NCBI GenBank assembly: GCA_020634245.1
Contig: JACKCC010000007.1
Location: forward strand, 484,555 to 548,554
Origin: Ardenticatenaceae bacterium
Lineage (GTDB): Bacteria > Chloroflexota > Anaerolineae > Promineifilales > Promineifilaceae
Direction of reading: 5' to 3'
DNA: 64,000 nucleotides
Position 1 is the stretch's first letter, and every line of letters begins with the position of its first letter. This document shows positions 8,564-16,277 of the stretch, piece by piece. The translations under genes and the position numbers were made by a program. The notes beneath the pieces were generated by a model, which saw only the letters and a program-made list of their open reading frames with translations, was not told the origin of the DNA and searched no databases.

Positions 8564-9005
8564 TCCACGACAATCGGCGCTGGCGTATTTGCAGCAGCAT
8601 CGGGTGATGTCTCTGGCCACCAGTGACCCGGATGGCGTGTGGACGGCGGCCGTTTTTTACGTGAATGACGGGTTTGATTTATATTTTCTCTCGGCCGGGC
8701 ACACCCGCCATGCTCGCGGGATTGCCTTTGAGCCACGTATTGCGGCAACCATTCAAGAGGATTATGCTGATTGGAAGATGATTCAGGGAATTCAACTGGC
8801 GGGCGTTGCCACCCAATTGTTTGGAGCAGAGCGGTTAAAAGCCATAGCCCTGTATCGATCCAAGTTTACGTTTTTGGCACAGGCAACGGCCGTTATCCAG
8901 GCGGCATTCGAAAAAGTGAACTGGTATCGGTTACGGCCGTATCAACTCTATTTTGTCGATAATTCCCGGGGGTTTGGTCATCGCGATGAGATCGAATTGG
9001 ATTGA
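8553..9005 (+). CDS. PNPOx-like FMN-binding protein
   Basis: A protein of about 150 residues with the split-barrel fold of the pyridoxamine-phosphate-oxidase-like superfamily, seen in LATSDPDGVWTAAVFYV, LYFLSAGHTRHARGI and a C-terminal RPYQLYFVDNSRGFG. Such small members bind FMN or F420 and often have unknown substrates. The start is uncertain: a TTG at 8553 overlapping the ubiX stop fits the domain boundary, whereas an upstream ATG would add 17 unconserved residues. Overlap with ubiX suggests translational coupling and a shared flavin theme. Confidence 0.8.
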   Translation: MIPDPRQSALAYLQQHRVMSLATSDPDGVWTAAVFYVNDGFDLYFLSAGHTRHARGIAFEPRIAATIQEDYADWKMIQGIQLAGVATQLFGAERLKAIALYRSKFTFLAQATAVIQAAFEKVNWYRLRPYQLYFVDNSRGFGHRDEIELD

Positions 9006-9019
9006 CTGCGGGGGTTTAT

Positions 9020-9104
9020 GTGACAGCCACTTTTCCCAGGTATGATGACAGAATCCATGCTATTTTTAAGTGACTGTCACCTCTGGGGCTGACCGGTTAC
9101 GATT
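9020..9104. repeat. GTGAC-palindrome element, copy A
   Basis: GTGACAGCCAC (9020-9030) and GTGACTGTCAC (9070-9080) flank a 39-bp core beginning TTTTCCCAGG, and CTCTGGGGCTGACCGGTTACG follows in two parts. Two further copies (20798-20896, inverted, and 34692-34785) share the order and the tail. It lies between convergent gene ends. Confidence 0.65.
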
Positions 9105-9120
9105 AATCTTTTGGGGAGCC

Positions 9121-10308
9121 TTAATCCTTTTCGACCCACTTCTTCATGATAACTTGCAAATAGCGCGTGTATCCGGGTGTGTCGTACAATGCCAGGGCCG
9201 CTTCCTCTAAATCAAATGGTTCTTCGGAGTTCAGAATCCCTTGCAGGTAAGCGGCGTCGCAGCGTTTGACCGCTTCCTGGAACGGTTTTTCGTCTTTGAT
9301 GGCCAACAAAACGGGAGCCATAGCCAATGTTTTGGCCTTGAGAGTGCGGATGACCTGGGCCTGCCGGGCAGCCAGCATGATGGCATTGATGCTGTTTTTG
9401 GAAATGTCGGGATTTGTCGTTTGATATTTCTCGGCCAGGTTGTCGATGAGATTGCGCCAGCGAATGGTTTGCGGCTGCTCTTGGTCGAGACTGGTGACAA
9501 TATCTTTCAGGATTAGAAAGCGAATAGTAGCGGGGACAACCCGCATTCTCTGTTTTTTGAGGACACTCCGATAGCGCAGGTGTAACGGCCGTACCTCAGG
9601 TTCTTTGATGGGTGCGGTCACATAGGTGGTACTGTCTTCTTGCTCTAACCGTACAATATGTGGAAACCGGGCCAGGAACTGGCGAAAATTCTTTTCCGGA
9701 TAAGACGATTTATCAAAAGTGCCCCGGCTGTTTTCTTGCATCCGCTGGCTCAAAACACTGGCACGAACCCTTTGTTCTTCTTTCAACAGGGCATCCAAAG
9801 TGCGCACCAGCAAATCTTCAATTTGCGGCTCCGTCAATTCCTGTGAGGGTATCAGGTTTTCATAATACAAATATTCATCACAGAGTTCGGCGAAACTGGC
9901 ACTGGTAGCCGATTGGACGCCTACGCCAATGACACGTTTGCCACGTTTCCGCAAAGTCTGTACCAGTGGCGTAAAGTCCCGATCACCGGTCATGAGAACG
10001 TAGGTGCTGTACTGTCGGTTTTCGACCAACGTTTCCATGGCGTCCACAACAATTTGCATATCGGCGACGTTTTTGCTGAAACTGTTAAGGCGAACAGAGG
10101 ATTGCGTATTAAATCCAGCGGCAGCCAAATCCTGCATAATCTTGGTGCTTTGCCGCCAGTCACCATAGGAACGGCGCAGAACAATACGGCCGTTAGTCAG
10201 CTCTTTGATTTTGTTGAGGATTAAATTGATATCGAAGTCGAGGTTGATTTGCTTGGCTCCGATGACCAGATTGTCTAAATCCAAAAAGATGGCGATGTCA
10301 TTACTCAT
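9121..10308 (-). CDS. NYN-domain RNase-like protein with OST-HTH/LOTUS domain
   Basis: A 395-residue protein. Residues 1-150 form a LabA-type NYN (PIN-like) nuclease domain: IAIFLDLDNL supplies the first Asp pair, VADMQIVVDAM the middle one, and LMTGDRDFTPLV the last. Residues 160-240 fit a winged LOTUS/OST-HTH domain (EDLLVRTLDALL to RFPHIVRLEQ). The C-terminal 150 residues contain a second helical region like the OST-HTH-associated part. Bacterial proteins of this architecture are thought to bind and cut structured RNA, but substrates are unknown. Two parS-like sites lie immediately upstream of the start. Confidence 0.85.
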   Translation of the reverse strand: MSNDIAIFLDLDNLVIGAKQINLDFDINLILNKIKELTNGRIVLRRSYGDWRQSTKIMQDLAAAGFNTQSSVRLNSFSKNVADMQIVVDAMETLVENRQYSTYVLMTGDRDFTPLVQTLRKRGKRVIGVGVQSATSASFAELCDEYLYYENLIPSQELTEPQIEDLLVRTLDALLKEEQRVRASVLSQRMQENSRGTFDKSSYPEKNFRQFLARFPHIVRLEQEDSTTYVTAPIKEPEVRPLHLRYRSVLKKQRMRVVPATIRFLILKDIVTSLDQEQPQTIRWRNLIDNLAEKYQTTNPDISKNSINAIMLAARQAQVIRTLKAKTLAMAPVLLAIKDEKPFQEAVKRCDAAYLQGILNSEEPFDLEEAALALYDTPGYTRYLQVIMKKWVEKD

Positions 10309-10386
10309 GTGGATGAACTCATTGAGGCAGTTTCACCTTTTCCGAATTGTTAAGGCAATTCTACAGGAATCATTAATTGGCGCAAT

Positions 10387-10402
10387 TGTTTCCCGTGAAA
10401 CA
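10387..10402. promoter_or_regulatory. parS-like site 1
   Basis: TGTTTCCCGTGAAACA differs from the widely conserved ParB-binding parS consensus TGTTTCACGTGAAACA at one position. ParB is not encoded in the window. An identical site lies 39 bp to the right. Confidence 0.75.
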
Positions 10403-10425
10403 TTCGTCATCTTTTACTGGCAAAA

Positions 10426-10441
10426 TGTTTCCCGTGAAACA
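10426..10441. promoter_or_regulatory. parS-like site 2
   Basis: This is an identical second copy of the 16-bp parS-like sequence. Two copies in 55 bp are very unlikely by chance. Chromosomal parS sites usually cluster close to oriC. Confidence 0.75.
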
Positions 10442-10470
10442 CGGGACGGCCGGGATTTTTGTTAATGATA

Positions 10471-10533
10471 AGTGCCAGGCACAGGGCTTCAAGTCTGGCG
10501 TGAACCAGGTCGTTTCGCCCTGTGCCTGGCACT
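10471..10533. repeat. Long intergenic hairpin
   Basis: AGTGCCAGGCACAGGGC (10471-10487) is perfectly complementary to the segment at 10517-10533, with a 29-base loop. There is no T-run, so termination is less likely than a repeat element or a structured RNA. Confidence 0.6.
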
Positions 10534-10556
10534 ATTAGCCCGCCATTGACAGGCCG

Positions 10557-10603
10557 GATTACGAAAGTCTGCCAGACTTTTGTAATCTTTGTCGGTAACA
10601 ACA
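10557..10603. repeat. Copy 2 of the 46-bp intergenic repeat
   Basis: GATTACGAAAGTCTG and CCAGACTTTTGTAATC form an inverted repeat (10557-10587). Together with the following GTCGGTAACAAAA it matches the copy at 2281. The stretch 10309-10726 contains no gene, only the two parS-like sites, the 17-bp-arm hairpin and this repeat. Confidence 0.5.
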
Positions 10604-10726
10604 AAAACCGCACGCATGTAGGACGGCCGTACCAGTTTGCCATTCGCTCAAAGCATGTTACCATAATATCTGCGACGTTATGTCGTTAAAGATATGTCAA
10701 CCTGGCGTAGTAACCGGAGGTAGACG

Positions 10727-11353
10727 ATGGATCGATTCAAGAAAATGAAGCCCTGGCAGGCATTCAAAACCTTTGCCATCCTGTTTTCGTTTGTTATGAA
10801 TTTGGTGTTGTTGATTGTGCTTCTCCTGGTGGCTCCGTTGATTATTCCCATTGTCAGCGACATAGCCAATCCGATTGTGGGCGGCCTAAACGACAGTTTT
10901 GTGGATATGAGCGAGGCGACCATTTCCCGTACCATTGAAGTCAATGACGAGATGGGCATTGCCTTTACCTTGCCCCTATCGACAACAACCAATGTGCTTG
11001 TTGTGGAGAGCGTGCCTCTGGAAGGCATTCCAGCCCAGTTTGTCCTGCCCAACGGCGGCGGCTCTATCAATGGGCAAGTCTTCCTCAGCTTGCCACAAGG
11101 GTTAGAACTGCCGGTTCAATTGGCGTTGGATGTACCGGTAGATCAAACGATTCCGGTGAATCTGGCTGTTGATGTTGATATTCCCTTGAGCGAAACGGAG
11201 TTGGGTGGTCCCTTTAATAAATTGCACTCCTTGTTCGCGCCATTGGCTGGACTGTTGGGCGGCCTGCCTAATAGCAATCAAGAGCTGATTGACCGGGTTT
11301 TAGGCCAGGCTCCAGAAGCGGTTGAACCAACGGCCGTAGAATCATACCCTTGA
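10727..11353 (+). CDS. Membrane-anchored protein of unknown function
   Basis: A 208-residue protein whose residues 15-45 form one strong hydrophobic anchor, with the remaining 160 residues probably outside the membrane. The body is rich in repeated LPxxLELPVQLALDVPV-like strands (about 85-155), which suggests a beta-rich fold. CCGGAGG gives a strong ribosome site before the ATG. It shares no family that can be named here. The next gene starts 21 bp downstream, so a two-gene operon with the methyltransferase is likely. Confidence 0.75.
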   Translation: MDRFKKMKPWQAFKTFAILFSFVMNLVLLIVLLLVAPLIIPIVSDIANPIVGGLNDSFVDMSEATISRTIEVNDEMGIAFTLPLSTTTNVLVVESVPLEGIPAQFVLPNGGGSINGQVFLSLPQGLELPVQLALDVPVDQTIPVNLAVDVDIPLSETELGGPFNKLHSLFAPLAGLLGGLPNSNQELIDRVLGQAPEAVEPTAVESYP

Positions 11354-11374
11354 ATAGATAACGAGTGATTAGCC

Positions 11375-12271
11375 TTGACTGATGCTCCCCCCGTTTGTGA
11401 TTATGAAGGCTCTGATTACCGCACCCGATTTTGGGAGGGGCAGGGGCGGGATTATGAAGACCAGGTAGAACGCATCGCTTTGCGCCGTTTGATGCCGCCA
11501 ACCGGTTCGACATTGATTGAAATCGGTGCTGGCTTTGGCCGGTTGGCCGATGAATACATCGGCTATGACCAGGTTGTCCTATTTGATTATTCTCGTTCCT
11601 TGCTGCGTGAAGCGCAGGCTCATTTAGGTAACGATACCCGATTTATTTTTGTGGCCGGCAACTGGTATAACATGCCCTTTGTCTCCGGTTTGTTTGAGAC
11701 GATGGTGCAGATTCGTACTCTACACCATGCTGCTGATGCCCCGGCATTGTTTCGTGAACTGGCACGCATTGCCCGGCCTGATGGTCAGTATATTCTGGAA
11801 TTTGCCAACAAGTTGAATCTTAAGGCGATTCTGCGGTATTGGGCTAAGCGACAAAAATGGTCGCCCTTTGCACTAGAGCCGATTGAATTTGTTGATTTGA
11901 ATTTTGATTTTCATCCCCGTTGGATTCGGCAAGAATTGGCGGCTGCCAGATTTAGGCCAGGACGTATGCTGACGGTGTCGCATTACCGGATTGCCTTGTT
12001 GAAGCGATTGCTGCCAACCCGCTTGTTGGTGGGGATGGACGCGCTGGCACAGTGGACGGGTAATTGGTGGCAGTTGTCACCCAGTGTGTTTGTGTCTAAT
12101 GCGCATTTAGAGGGTGGGGGAACGGCCGTTCCCCATACATTCTTTGCCTGCCCAACTTGTAAAACCGCACTGGATGAGGTGACCAACAATCGATTGATCT
12201 GCCCTAATCCTGCCTGTGGTTACCAATGGGCAGTGGAGGATGGGCTTTACGATTTTAAAGAACCGGTGTGA
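11375..12271 (+). CDS. SAM-dependent methyltransferase with C-terminal zinc ribbon
   Basis: A 298-residue class I methyltransferase. LIEIGAGFGRLADEY (about 45-59) is the SAM-binding motif I, followed by LFDYSRSLLREA (acidic residue binding the ribose), and VQIRTLHHAADAPALFRELARI resembles the UbiE/methyltransferase_11 segment. The last 45 residues carry CPTC and a CPNPACGY pair, a four-cysteine zinc ribbon of Trm112-like type fused in cis. Such a tail could help bind RNA or protein. The substrate is unknown. The start is TTG; no better ATG precedes motif I in frame. Confidence 0.8.
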   Translation: MTDAPPVCDYEGSDYRTRFWEGQGRDYEDQVERIALRRLMPPTGSTLIEIGAGFGRLADEYIGYDQVVLFDYSRSLLREAQAHLGNDTRFIFVAGNWYNMPFVSGLFETMVQIRTLHHAADAPALFRELARIARPDGQYILEFANKLNLKAILRYWAKRQKWSPFALEPIEFVDLNFDFHPRWIRQELAAARFRPGRMLTVSHYRIALLKRLLPTRLLVGMDALAQWTGNWWQLSPSVFVSNAHLEGGGTAVPHTFFACPTCKTALDEVTNNRLICPNPACGYQWAVEDGLYDFKEPV

Positions 12272-12387
12272 CAAGCCAATTGTTGTTACTTTTTCCGTAA
12301 GGTTGCCGCTCTAAAATAACTTTCGAAGCGTTTGTAGTGGAAGCTAAATAGATCTGTGTGATAGCCGGAAACGCAAGAAAGGTAAAA

Positions 12388-12543
12388 ATGAGCAAGGAAC
12401 AAAACAGTACGCTTGGTCAAGGGCTGGTTGAATATGCCTTGATTCTTGGGCTGGTGGTTATCATAGTAGTGGTCGTGGTTTCGCTGCTTGGCCCTCAGGT
12501 TGGTAATATGTTTAGTCAGGTAACTGGCGGATTCTCCAGCTAA
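12388..12543 (+). CDS. Flp/Fap-type pilin subunit
   Basis: A 51-residue prepilin. After a short basic-acidic leader (MSKEQNSTLGQG) it has GLVEYALILGLVVIIVVVVV, which combines the Flp cleavage site before the Glu at position 5 of the mature protein with a single hydrophobic helix. Flp pilins are cut by TadV/prepilin peptidase and assembled by the Tad machinery, none of which lies in this window. AGAAAGG is the ribosome site, which makes the ATG at 12388 better than a GTG upstream. A strong terminator follows. A second, much larger Flp-type protein lies at 42515-43684. Confidence 0.85.
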   Translation: MSKEQNSTLGQGLVEYALILGLVVIIVVVVVSLLGPQVGNMFSQVTGGFSS

Positions 12544-12581
12544 TATTTTCTTTTGATTTCAACTTTATTTATCTATTTGGG

Positions 12582-12615
12582 ACTCTCCTATCACATATTG
12601 ATGGGAGAGTTTTTT
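12582..12615 (+). terminator. Rho-independent terminator of the Flp pilin gene
   Basis: A 12-bp stem (12582-12593 with 12599-12610, one G-T pair) closes on a CATAT loop and is followed by at least five Ts. It lies 38 bp after the pilin stop. Confidence 0.9.
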
Positions 12616-12626
12616 GTTGGTTGCGT

Positions 12627-12632
12627 TATAAT
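12627..12632 (+). promoter_or_regulatory. Candidate -10 box for leaderless Dam mRNA
   Basis: TATAAT is followed by six bases and then the ATG at 12639, the same spacing seen at the helicase gene at 1639. No ribosome site of normal strength is present. A -35 box is not obvious. Confidence 0.45.
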
Positions 12633-12638
12633 GGAACT

Positions 12639-13475
12639 ATGTCCGACGAATATAGTTATGTAAACTCTACTGCACCCTTCCTGAAATGGGCTGGCGGCAA
12701 ACAGCGTCTGTTGACTCAGTATCAGCCTTTTTTCCCCACTGCCGACGCCATCGGGCATTATTTTGAGCCATTTATTGGCAGTGCTGCGGTCTTCTTTCAG
12801 CAGCAGTACCCGGTTGCCACCTTGTCCGACCAAAATGGGAAGCTCATTGAGGTGTATCAACAGGTGCGGGATGACTTGGACCAAGTATTTGAGGCATTGG
12901 CGCCACACCGGAATGAGCCTGATTATTATTACGAGGTTCGCTCCCAGAACCCGGTAGATTTGGTTCCCGCCGAGCGAGCGGCCCGCCTGATTTATTTGAA
13001 CAAGACCTGTTATAACGGGTTGTATCGTGAAAACAGCAAAGGGGAGTTTAATGTTCCTTTTGGCCGGTACAAGAACCCGAAAATTTGTGACGAAGTCCGA
13101 CTGCGGGCGGCGTCGGCGGCTTTGCGGGGCGTCAATCTGAAGGTGGCTGATTTTGCCGAGGCGGTGGCAACGGCCGTTGCCAATGATTTCGTTTATTTTG
13201 ACCCGCCATACGTTCCCTTAAGTCCAACCAGCAGTTTTACCAATTACCACAAAAATGGATTTGGTCAGGCCGATCAGGAACGATTGGCAGATGTAGTGGC
13301 TGAATTGACAAAGCGCAATGTGATGGTTATGTTAAGCAACTCCAGCGCGCCGTTGGTTTATGAGTTGTACGGCCGTTCCTCCTATCGAATCATCGACATT
13401 CAAGCCCGGCGCAATATCAACAGCAAAGCCGGCCAGCGGGGGCCGGTAAAAGAACTGCTCATCCTAAATTATTGA
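12639..13475 (+). CDS. Dam-type DNA adenine methylase (D12 class), orphan
   Basis: A 278-residue N6-adenine methyltransferase. PFLKWAGGKQRLL is the SAM-binding motif I of the D12/alpha class, YFEPFIGSAAVFF follows, and YFDPPY is the catalytic motif IV. The AARLIYLNKTCYNGLYREN segment is also typical of Dam enzymes. Known relatives methylate the adenine of GATC, but the recognition sequence here is inferred. No restriction enzyme is adjacent, so it may act in mismatch repair, replication control or gene regulation. The ATG at 12639 directly precedes conserved sequence. Gene length is normal for Dam. Confidence 0.9.
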   Translation: MSDEYSYVNSTAPFLKWAGGKQRLLTQYQPFFPTADAIGHYFEPFIGSAAVFFQQQYPVATLSDQNGKLIEVYQQVRDDLDQVFEALAPHRNEPDYYYEVRSQNPVDLVPAERAARLIYLNKTCYNGLYRENSKGEFNVPFGRYKNPKICDEVRLRAASAALRGVNLKVADFAEAVATAVANDFVYFDPPYVPLSPTSSFTNYHKNGFGQADQERLADVVAELTKRNVMVMLSNSSAPLVYELYGRSSYRIIDIQARRNINSKAGQRGPVKELLILNY

Positions 13476-13532
13476 AGCAGCCAGGGAAATTTCCTCTAGC
13501 TCAATCCCCTCGCTCTCGCTAAACTTACACCT

Positions 13533-15257
13533 ATGCGACGATATATTTTACTGATTTTTGTGTTGTTAACGGCCGTATCGAGTGCAACGGCCGTTACCGC
13601 TTCCGAACCACAATCCCCATCGGCAGCCGGAACTGACTGGCGTTTTGGCGTGATTGAAAGTTACGAATCACCAGGCGATGCTGGCACGCTGGGCGCTTCC
13701 TGGACCCGCGTCCAATTTCATTGGGCCAAAACCCAGCCCAACGGCTCCGGCGAATGGCTGCCACAAGTGAGCGATGCCCAAATCAATGGCGAAATCAGTG
13801 CCGGGCGTTTGGTCACCGGGCTGCTTATTGGCATTCCTGGCTGGGCGCAAGATGAAAATGGGCTGCCACGTGGCCTTTGGCTGCCGTACGATGATCCCAA
13901 CAACACCTGGGCTGTTTTTGTCCGTGATGCTGTCAGTCGTTACCAGGGCCGCATCGATCATTGGGTGATTTGGAATGAACCGGACATCAGTGCCGGAGCG
14001 GTGGCTCACACCTGGAACGGCTCGGTACGTGATTTCTTCCAACTGCAACGCACGGCCTATCTGGCGGCCAAAGCAGTCAATCCGAACGCTGTCATTCATT
14101 TGTCGGCCTTCACTTATTTTTGGGATCCGGGCTATTTCAACCGCTTTTTGGATGAAGTTGTGGCTGATCCGGGCGCGGCTGAACACAATTATTATTTTGA
14201 CGTCGCCACCGCCCATCTTTACTTCCAGCCTAACAGTATTTATGACATCATTCAATCCTTTTATGGGGCGATGGGCGGGCATGGCATGTGGAAACCGATC
14301 TGGTTGATGGAATCGAATGCGCCGCCAATCAATGACCCGGAATGGCCGGTTTCGAACTGGACGTTGTCGGTGACTCTGGATGAACAGGCGGCGTTTATGC
14401 CCCAGATGATGGCGTCGGCGCTGGCGGCGGGGGCGCAGCGGATTGCCGTGTTCAAGTTGAAGGACACGGCCGATGATCGAGCGGCCAATCCGGAACCGTT
14501 TGGGTTAATTAGCATGAACGGCCGTCGCCGGCCAGCGTTTACCACCTATCAAGTCGGTATGCGTTATCTGGCAGGCATGACGGGCGCTTCCCGTGAACGC
14601 TGGAATGAGGTGGGGCAAGTCCGCATCGAGCAAGGCGAGCAGACGACGACGGTCTTGTTTTCGCGGCTGCCTGCCCCGCAGCAGGCTCAGGTGGTGGCTG
14701 CATCAAGCACTGCCGTTTTGGTAGATATGTGGGGAGCGCGGCGCACAATAACGGCCGTAGACGGCGTATTTACGGTTGATTTGCCGGGAGCGATTTGCAG
14801 CCAGTCTATTGGCGATTACTGCATGATTGGCGGATCCGTTTATTATTTGGTGCAGGGTGCAGGCGGAAGTCTGCCGGATGCACCGCCCGGACCGGCTCCG
14901 GCTGTGCCGCCGCCAGCACAAGAGGCGACAACGGAAACAACGGCCGCTGCCACAACTGCACCGACGCCATCACCCACCAACACACCGACGCCCACGTCCT
15001 CCCCGACGGTGACGGCCACGAAAACGGCCATGCCTACCAGGACGCCATCGCCTACGTATACCGCGACGGCTACGGCAACGGCTACGGCCGTACCTACCGA
15101 CACACCGACTGTTACGCCACCACCAACGCCCACGAGTACGGCCGTTTCTCAGCCAGCCGCCAGCCGCCAGTCAAAAACTACCAGTTACTGGTTCTTCGGC
15201 GGCGCGATACTGGTGGCATTGGGATTAGGGGGCTGGTGGTGGCGTAACGGCCGTTGA
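13533..15257 (+). CDS. Extracellular clan-A glycoside hydrolase, membrane-anchored
   Basis: A 574-residue secreted protein with a signal peptide (about 1-23). Its (beta/alpha)8 domain shows VIWNEPD, with the acid/base Glu typical of clan GH-A, and IWLMESNAPP, probably the nucleophile Glu. ATAHLYFQPN lies between them. It fits the GH5/GH39-like group, but neither family nor substrate is certain. A beta-rich domain follows (about 360-440), then a linker of some 80 residues rich in Thr and Pro, and a C-terminal transmembrane helix with a basic tail (WWWRNGR). The enzyme would stand off the cell surface. It opens a run of four exported proteins up to 19179. Confidence 0.8.
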   Translation: MRRYILLIFVLLTAVSSATAVTASEPQSPSAAGTDWRFGVIESYESPGDAGTLGASWTRVQFHWAKTQPNGSGEWLPQVSDAQINGEISAGRLVTGLLIGIPGWAQDENGLPRGLWLPYDDPNNTWAVFVRDAVSRYQGRIDHWVIWNEPDISAGAVAHTWNGSVRDFFQLQRTAYLAAKAVNPNAVIHLSAFTYFWDPGYFNRFLDEVVADPGAAEHNYYFDVATAHLYFQPNSIYDIIQSFYGAMGGHGMWKPIWLMESNAPPINDPEWPVSNWTLSVTLDEQAAFMPQMMASALAAGAQRIAVFKLKDTADDRAANPEPFGLISMNGRRRPAFTTYQVGMRYLAGMTGASRERWNEVGQVRIEQGEQTTTVLFSRLPAPQQAQVVAASSTAVLVDMWGARRTITAVDGVFTVDLPGAICSQSIGDYCMIGGSVYYLVQGAGGSLPDAPPGPAPAVPPPAQEATTETTAAATTAPTPSPTNTPTPTSSPTVTATKTAMPTRTPSPTYTATATATATAVPTDTPTVTPPPTPTSTAVSQPAASRQSKTTSYWFFGGAILVALGLGGWWWRNGR

Positions 15258-15417
15258 ATCTTTTTGCTAGGGTGGCCCATAACACTTTCTAACCAATTTT
15301 GAACTATTTGTAACGGTGGCCCATTGTATACTTGGATAAAATGTGTGAATGAAACGTGAAGACTTTTCTCACGGATATAAATTGTATGAAATGATATTTC
15401 AAAGGAGTTGTGAAAAG

Positions 15418-16155
15418 ATGAAAAGAAAAGCAGGTATTATTTTGATGGTAGCGATGGCTTTGGTATTGGTGACGGCCGTTGCTTATGCTATTACTATCAC
15501 AATTGATGGTGTACGTGAAGTAGCATGGGATGGAGGTGGTAGTGTAACCGATCCTAACGAGGCTGGCGTGACAAATGATGGCTTCGATGTCGATGTAATT
15601 GAGTGGACAAATGATACTAGCAATTTTTACATTTTGCTCAGCACATATGCCGCAACAGGTTGGAACACAAATAATGGGCCTGATTTTCCCTACGTTTATT
15701 TTTGTATGAATACGGACGGCCTTGCTTCAGGAACAGCTAATATTTGTGTTAATGGAGCAGGTGGATATGACCGTTATATAAGAATTGCAGGACCTACTCC
15801 ATTAACTGTTACCGTATTTGATCAAAACTTCAATACAATTGCGGCGACAACTGATGTTGCAACGGTAGGGAGTATCACAGAGATTAGCATCGATGTAACT
15901 TCTTTGGGCTTATCGACTGGGGTTTGCGGCGCGATGCCGTCCAGTGCTTATTTTGATGGCCGTACCGGTGATCCGGATGATAATGTGCAAGATGCTGGCG
16001 ATTTTAATATGAATTGCGGTAATCCAACGGCCGTTTCTTTGCATAACGCGACTGCCTCTGGTCCATCAGCGGTTCTGCCCTTTGCTTTGGGTGCATTTGG
16101 TTTGATTGCTGTCAGCACCGGGCTGGTCATTAGCCGTAAGCGTAAGAACGCTTAA
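15418..16155 (+). CDS. Exported surface protein with C-terminal membrane anchor
   Basis: A 245-residue protein with a signal peptide (MKRKAGIILMVAMALVLVTAVAYA), a beta-rich body and a C-terminal hydrophobic helix followed by SRKRKNA, which looks like an anchor of the PEP-CTERM/exosortase-like or simple tail-anchored type. The body has Asp/Gly/Asn-rich loops such as DPNEAGVTNDGFDVDVIEWTN (starting near residue 40), which could bind calcium. AAAGGAG at 15401-15407 supports the ATG at 15418. No enzyme motif is visible. A terminator follows, so it is probably expressed alone. Confidence 0.75.
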   Translation: MKRKAGIILMVAMALVLVTAVAYAITITIDGVREVAWDGGGSVTDPNEAGVTNDGFDVDVIEWTNDTSNFYILLSTYAATGWNTNNGPDFPYVYFCMNTDGLASGTANICVNGAGGYDRYIRIAGPTPLTVTVFDQNFNTIAATTDVATVGSITEISIDVTSLGLSTGVCGAMPSSAYFDGRTGDPDDNVQDAGDFNMNCGNPTAVSLHNATASGPSAVLPFALGAFGLIAVSTGLVISRKRKNA

Positions 16156-16186
16156 TTAGCCAGATTGTTACGATAGATTTACCAAA

Positions 16187-16218
16187 GAGGGTGGCTCGCA
16201 AGGCCGCCCTCTTTTTTT
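16187..16218 (+). terminator. Rho-independent terminator of the surface protein gene
   Basis: GAGGGTGGC (16187-16195) pairs with GCCGCCCTC (16203-16211) with one wobble, followed by seven Ts. Confidence 0.9.
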
Positions 16219-16277
16219 GTCTGAATGAGGAGTGAAAGGGGCTTGTATACGGCCGTTAATTCGTGTACCCTCTTCCC

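Noticed and set aside
14900..15160. Possible tandem DNA repeat in the glycoside hydrolase gene
   Set aside because: The repetitive ACGCC/ACGGC-like words arise from the Thr-Pro-rich linker and do not form exact tandem units.
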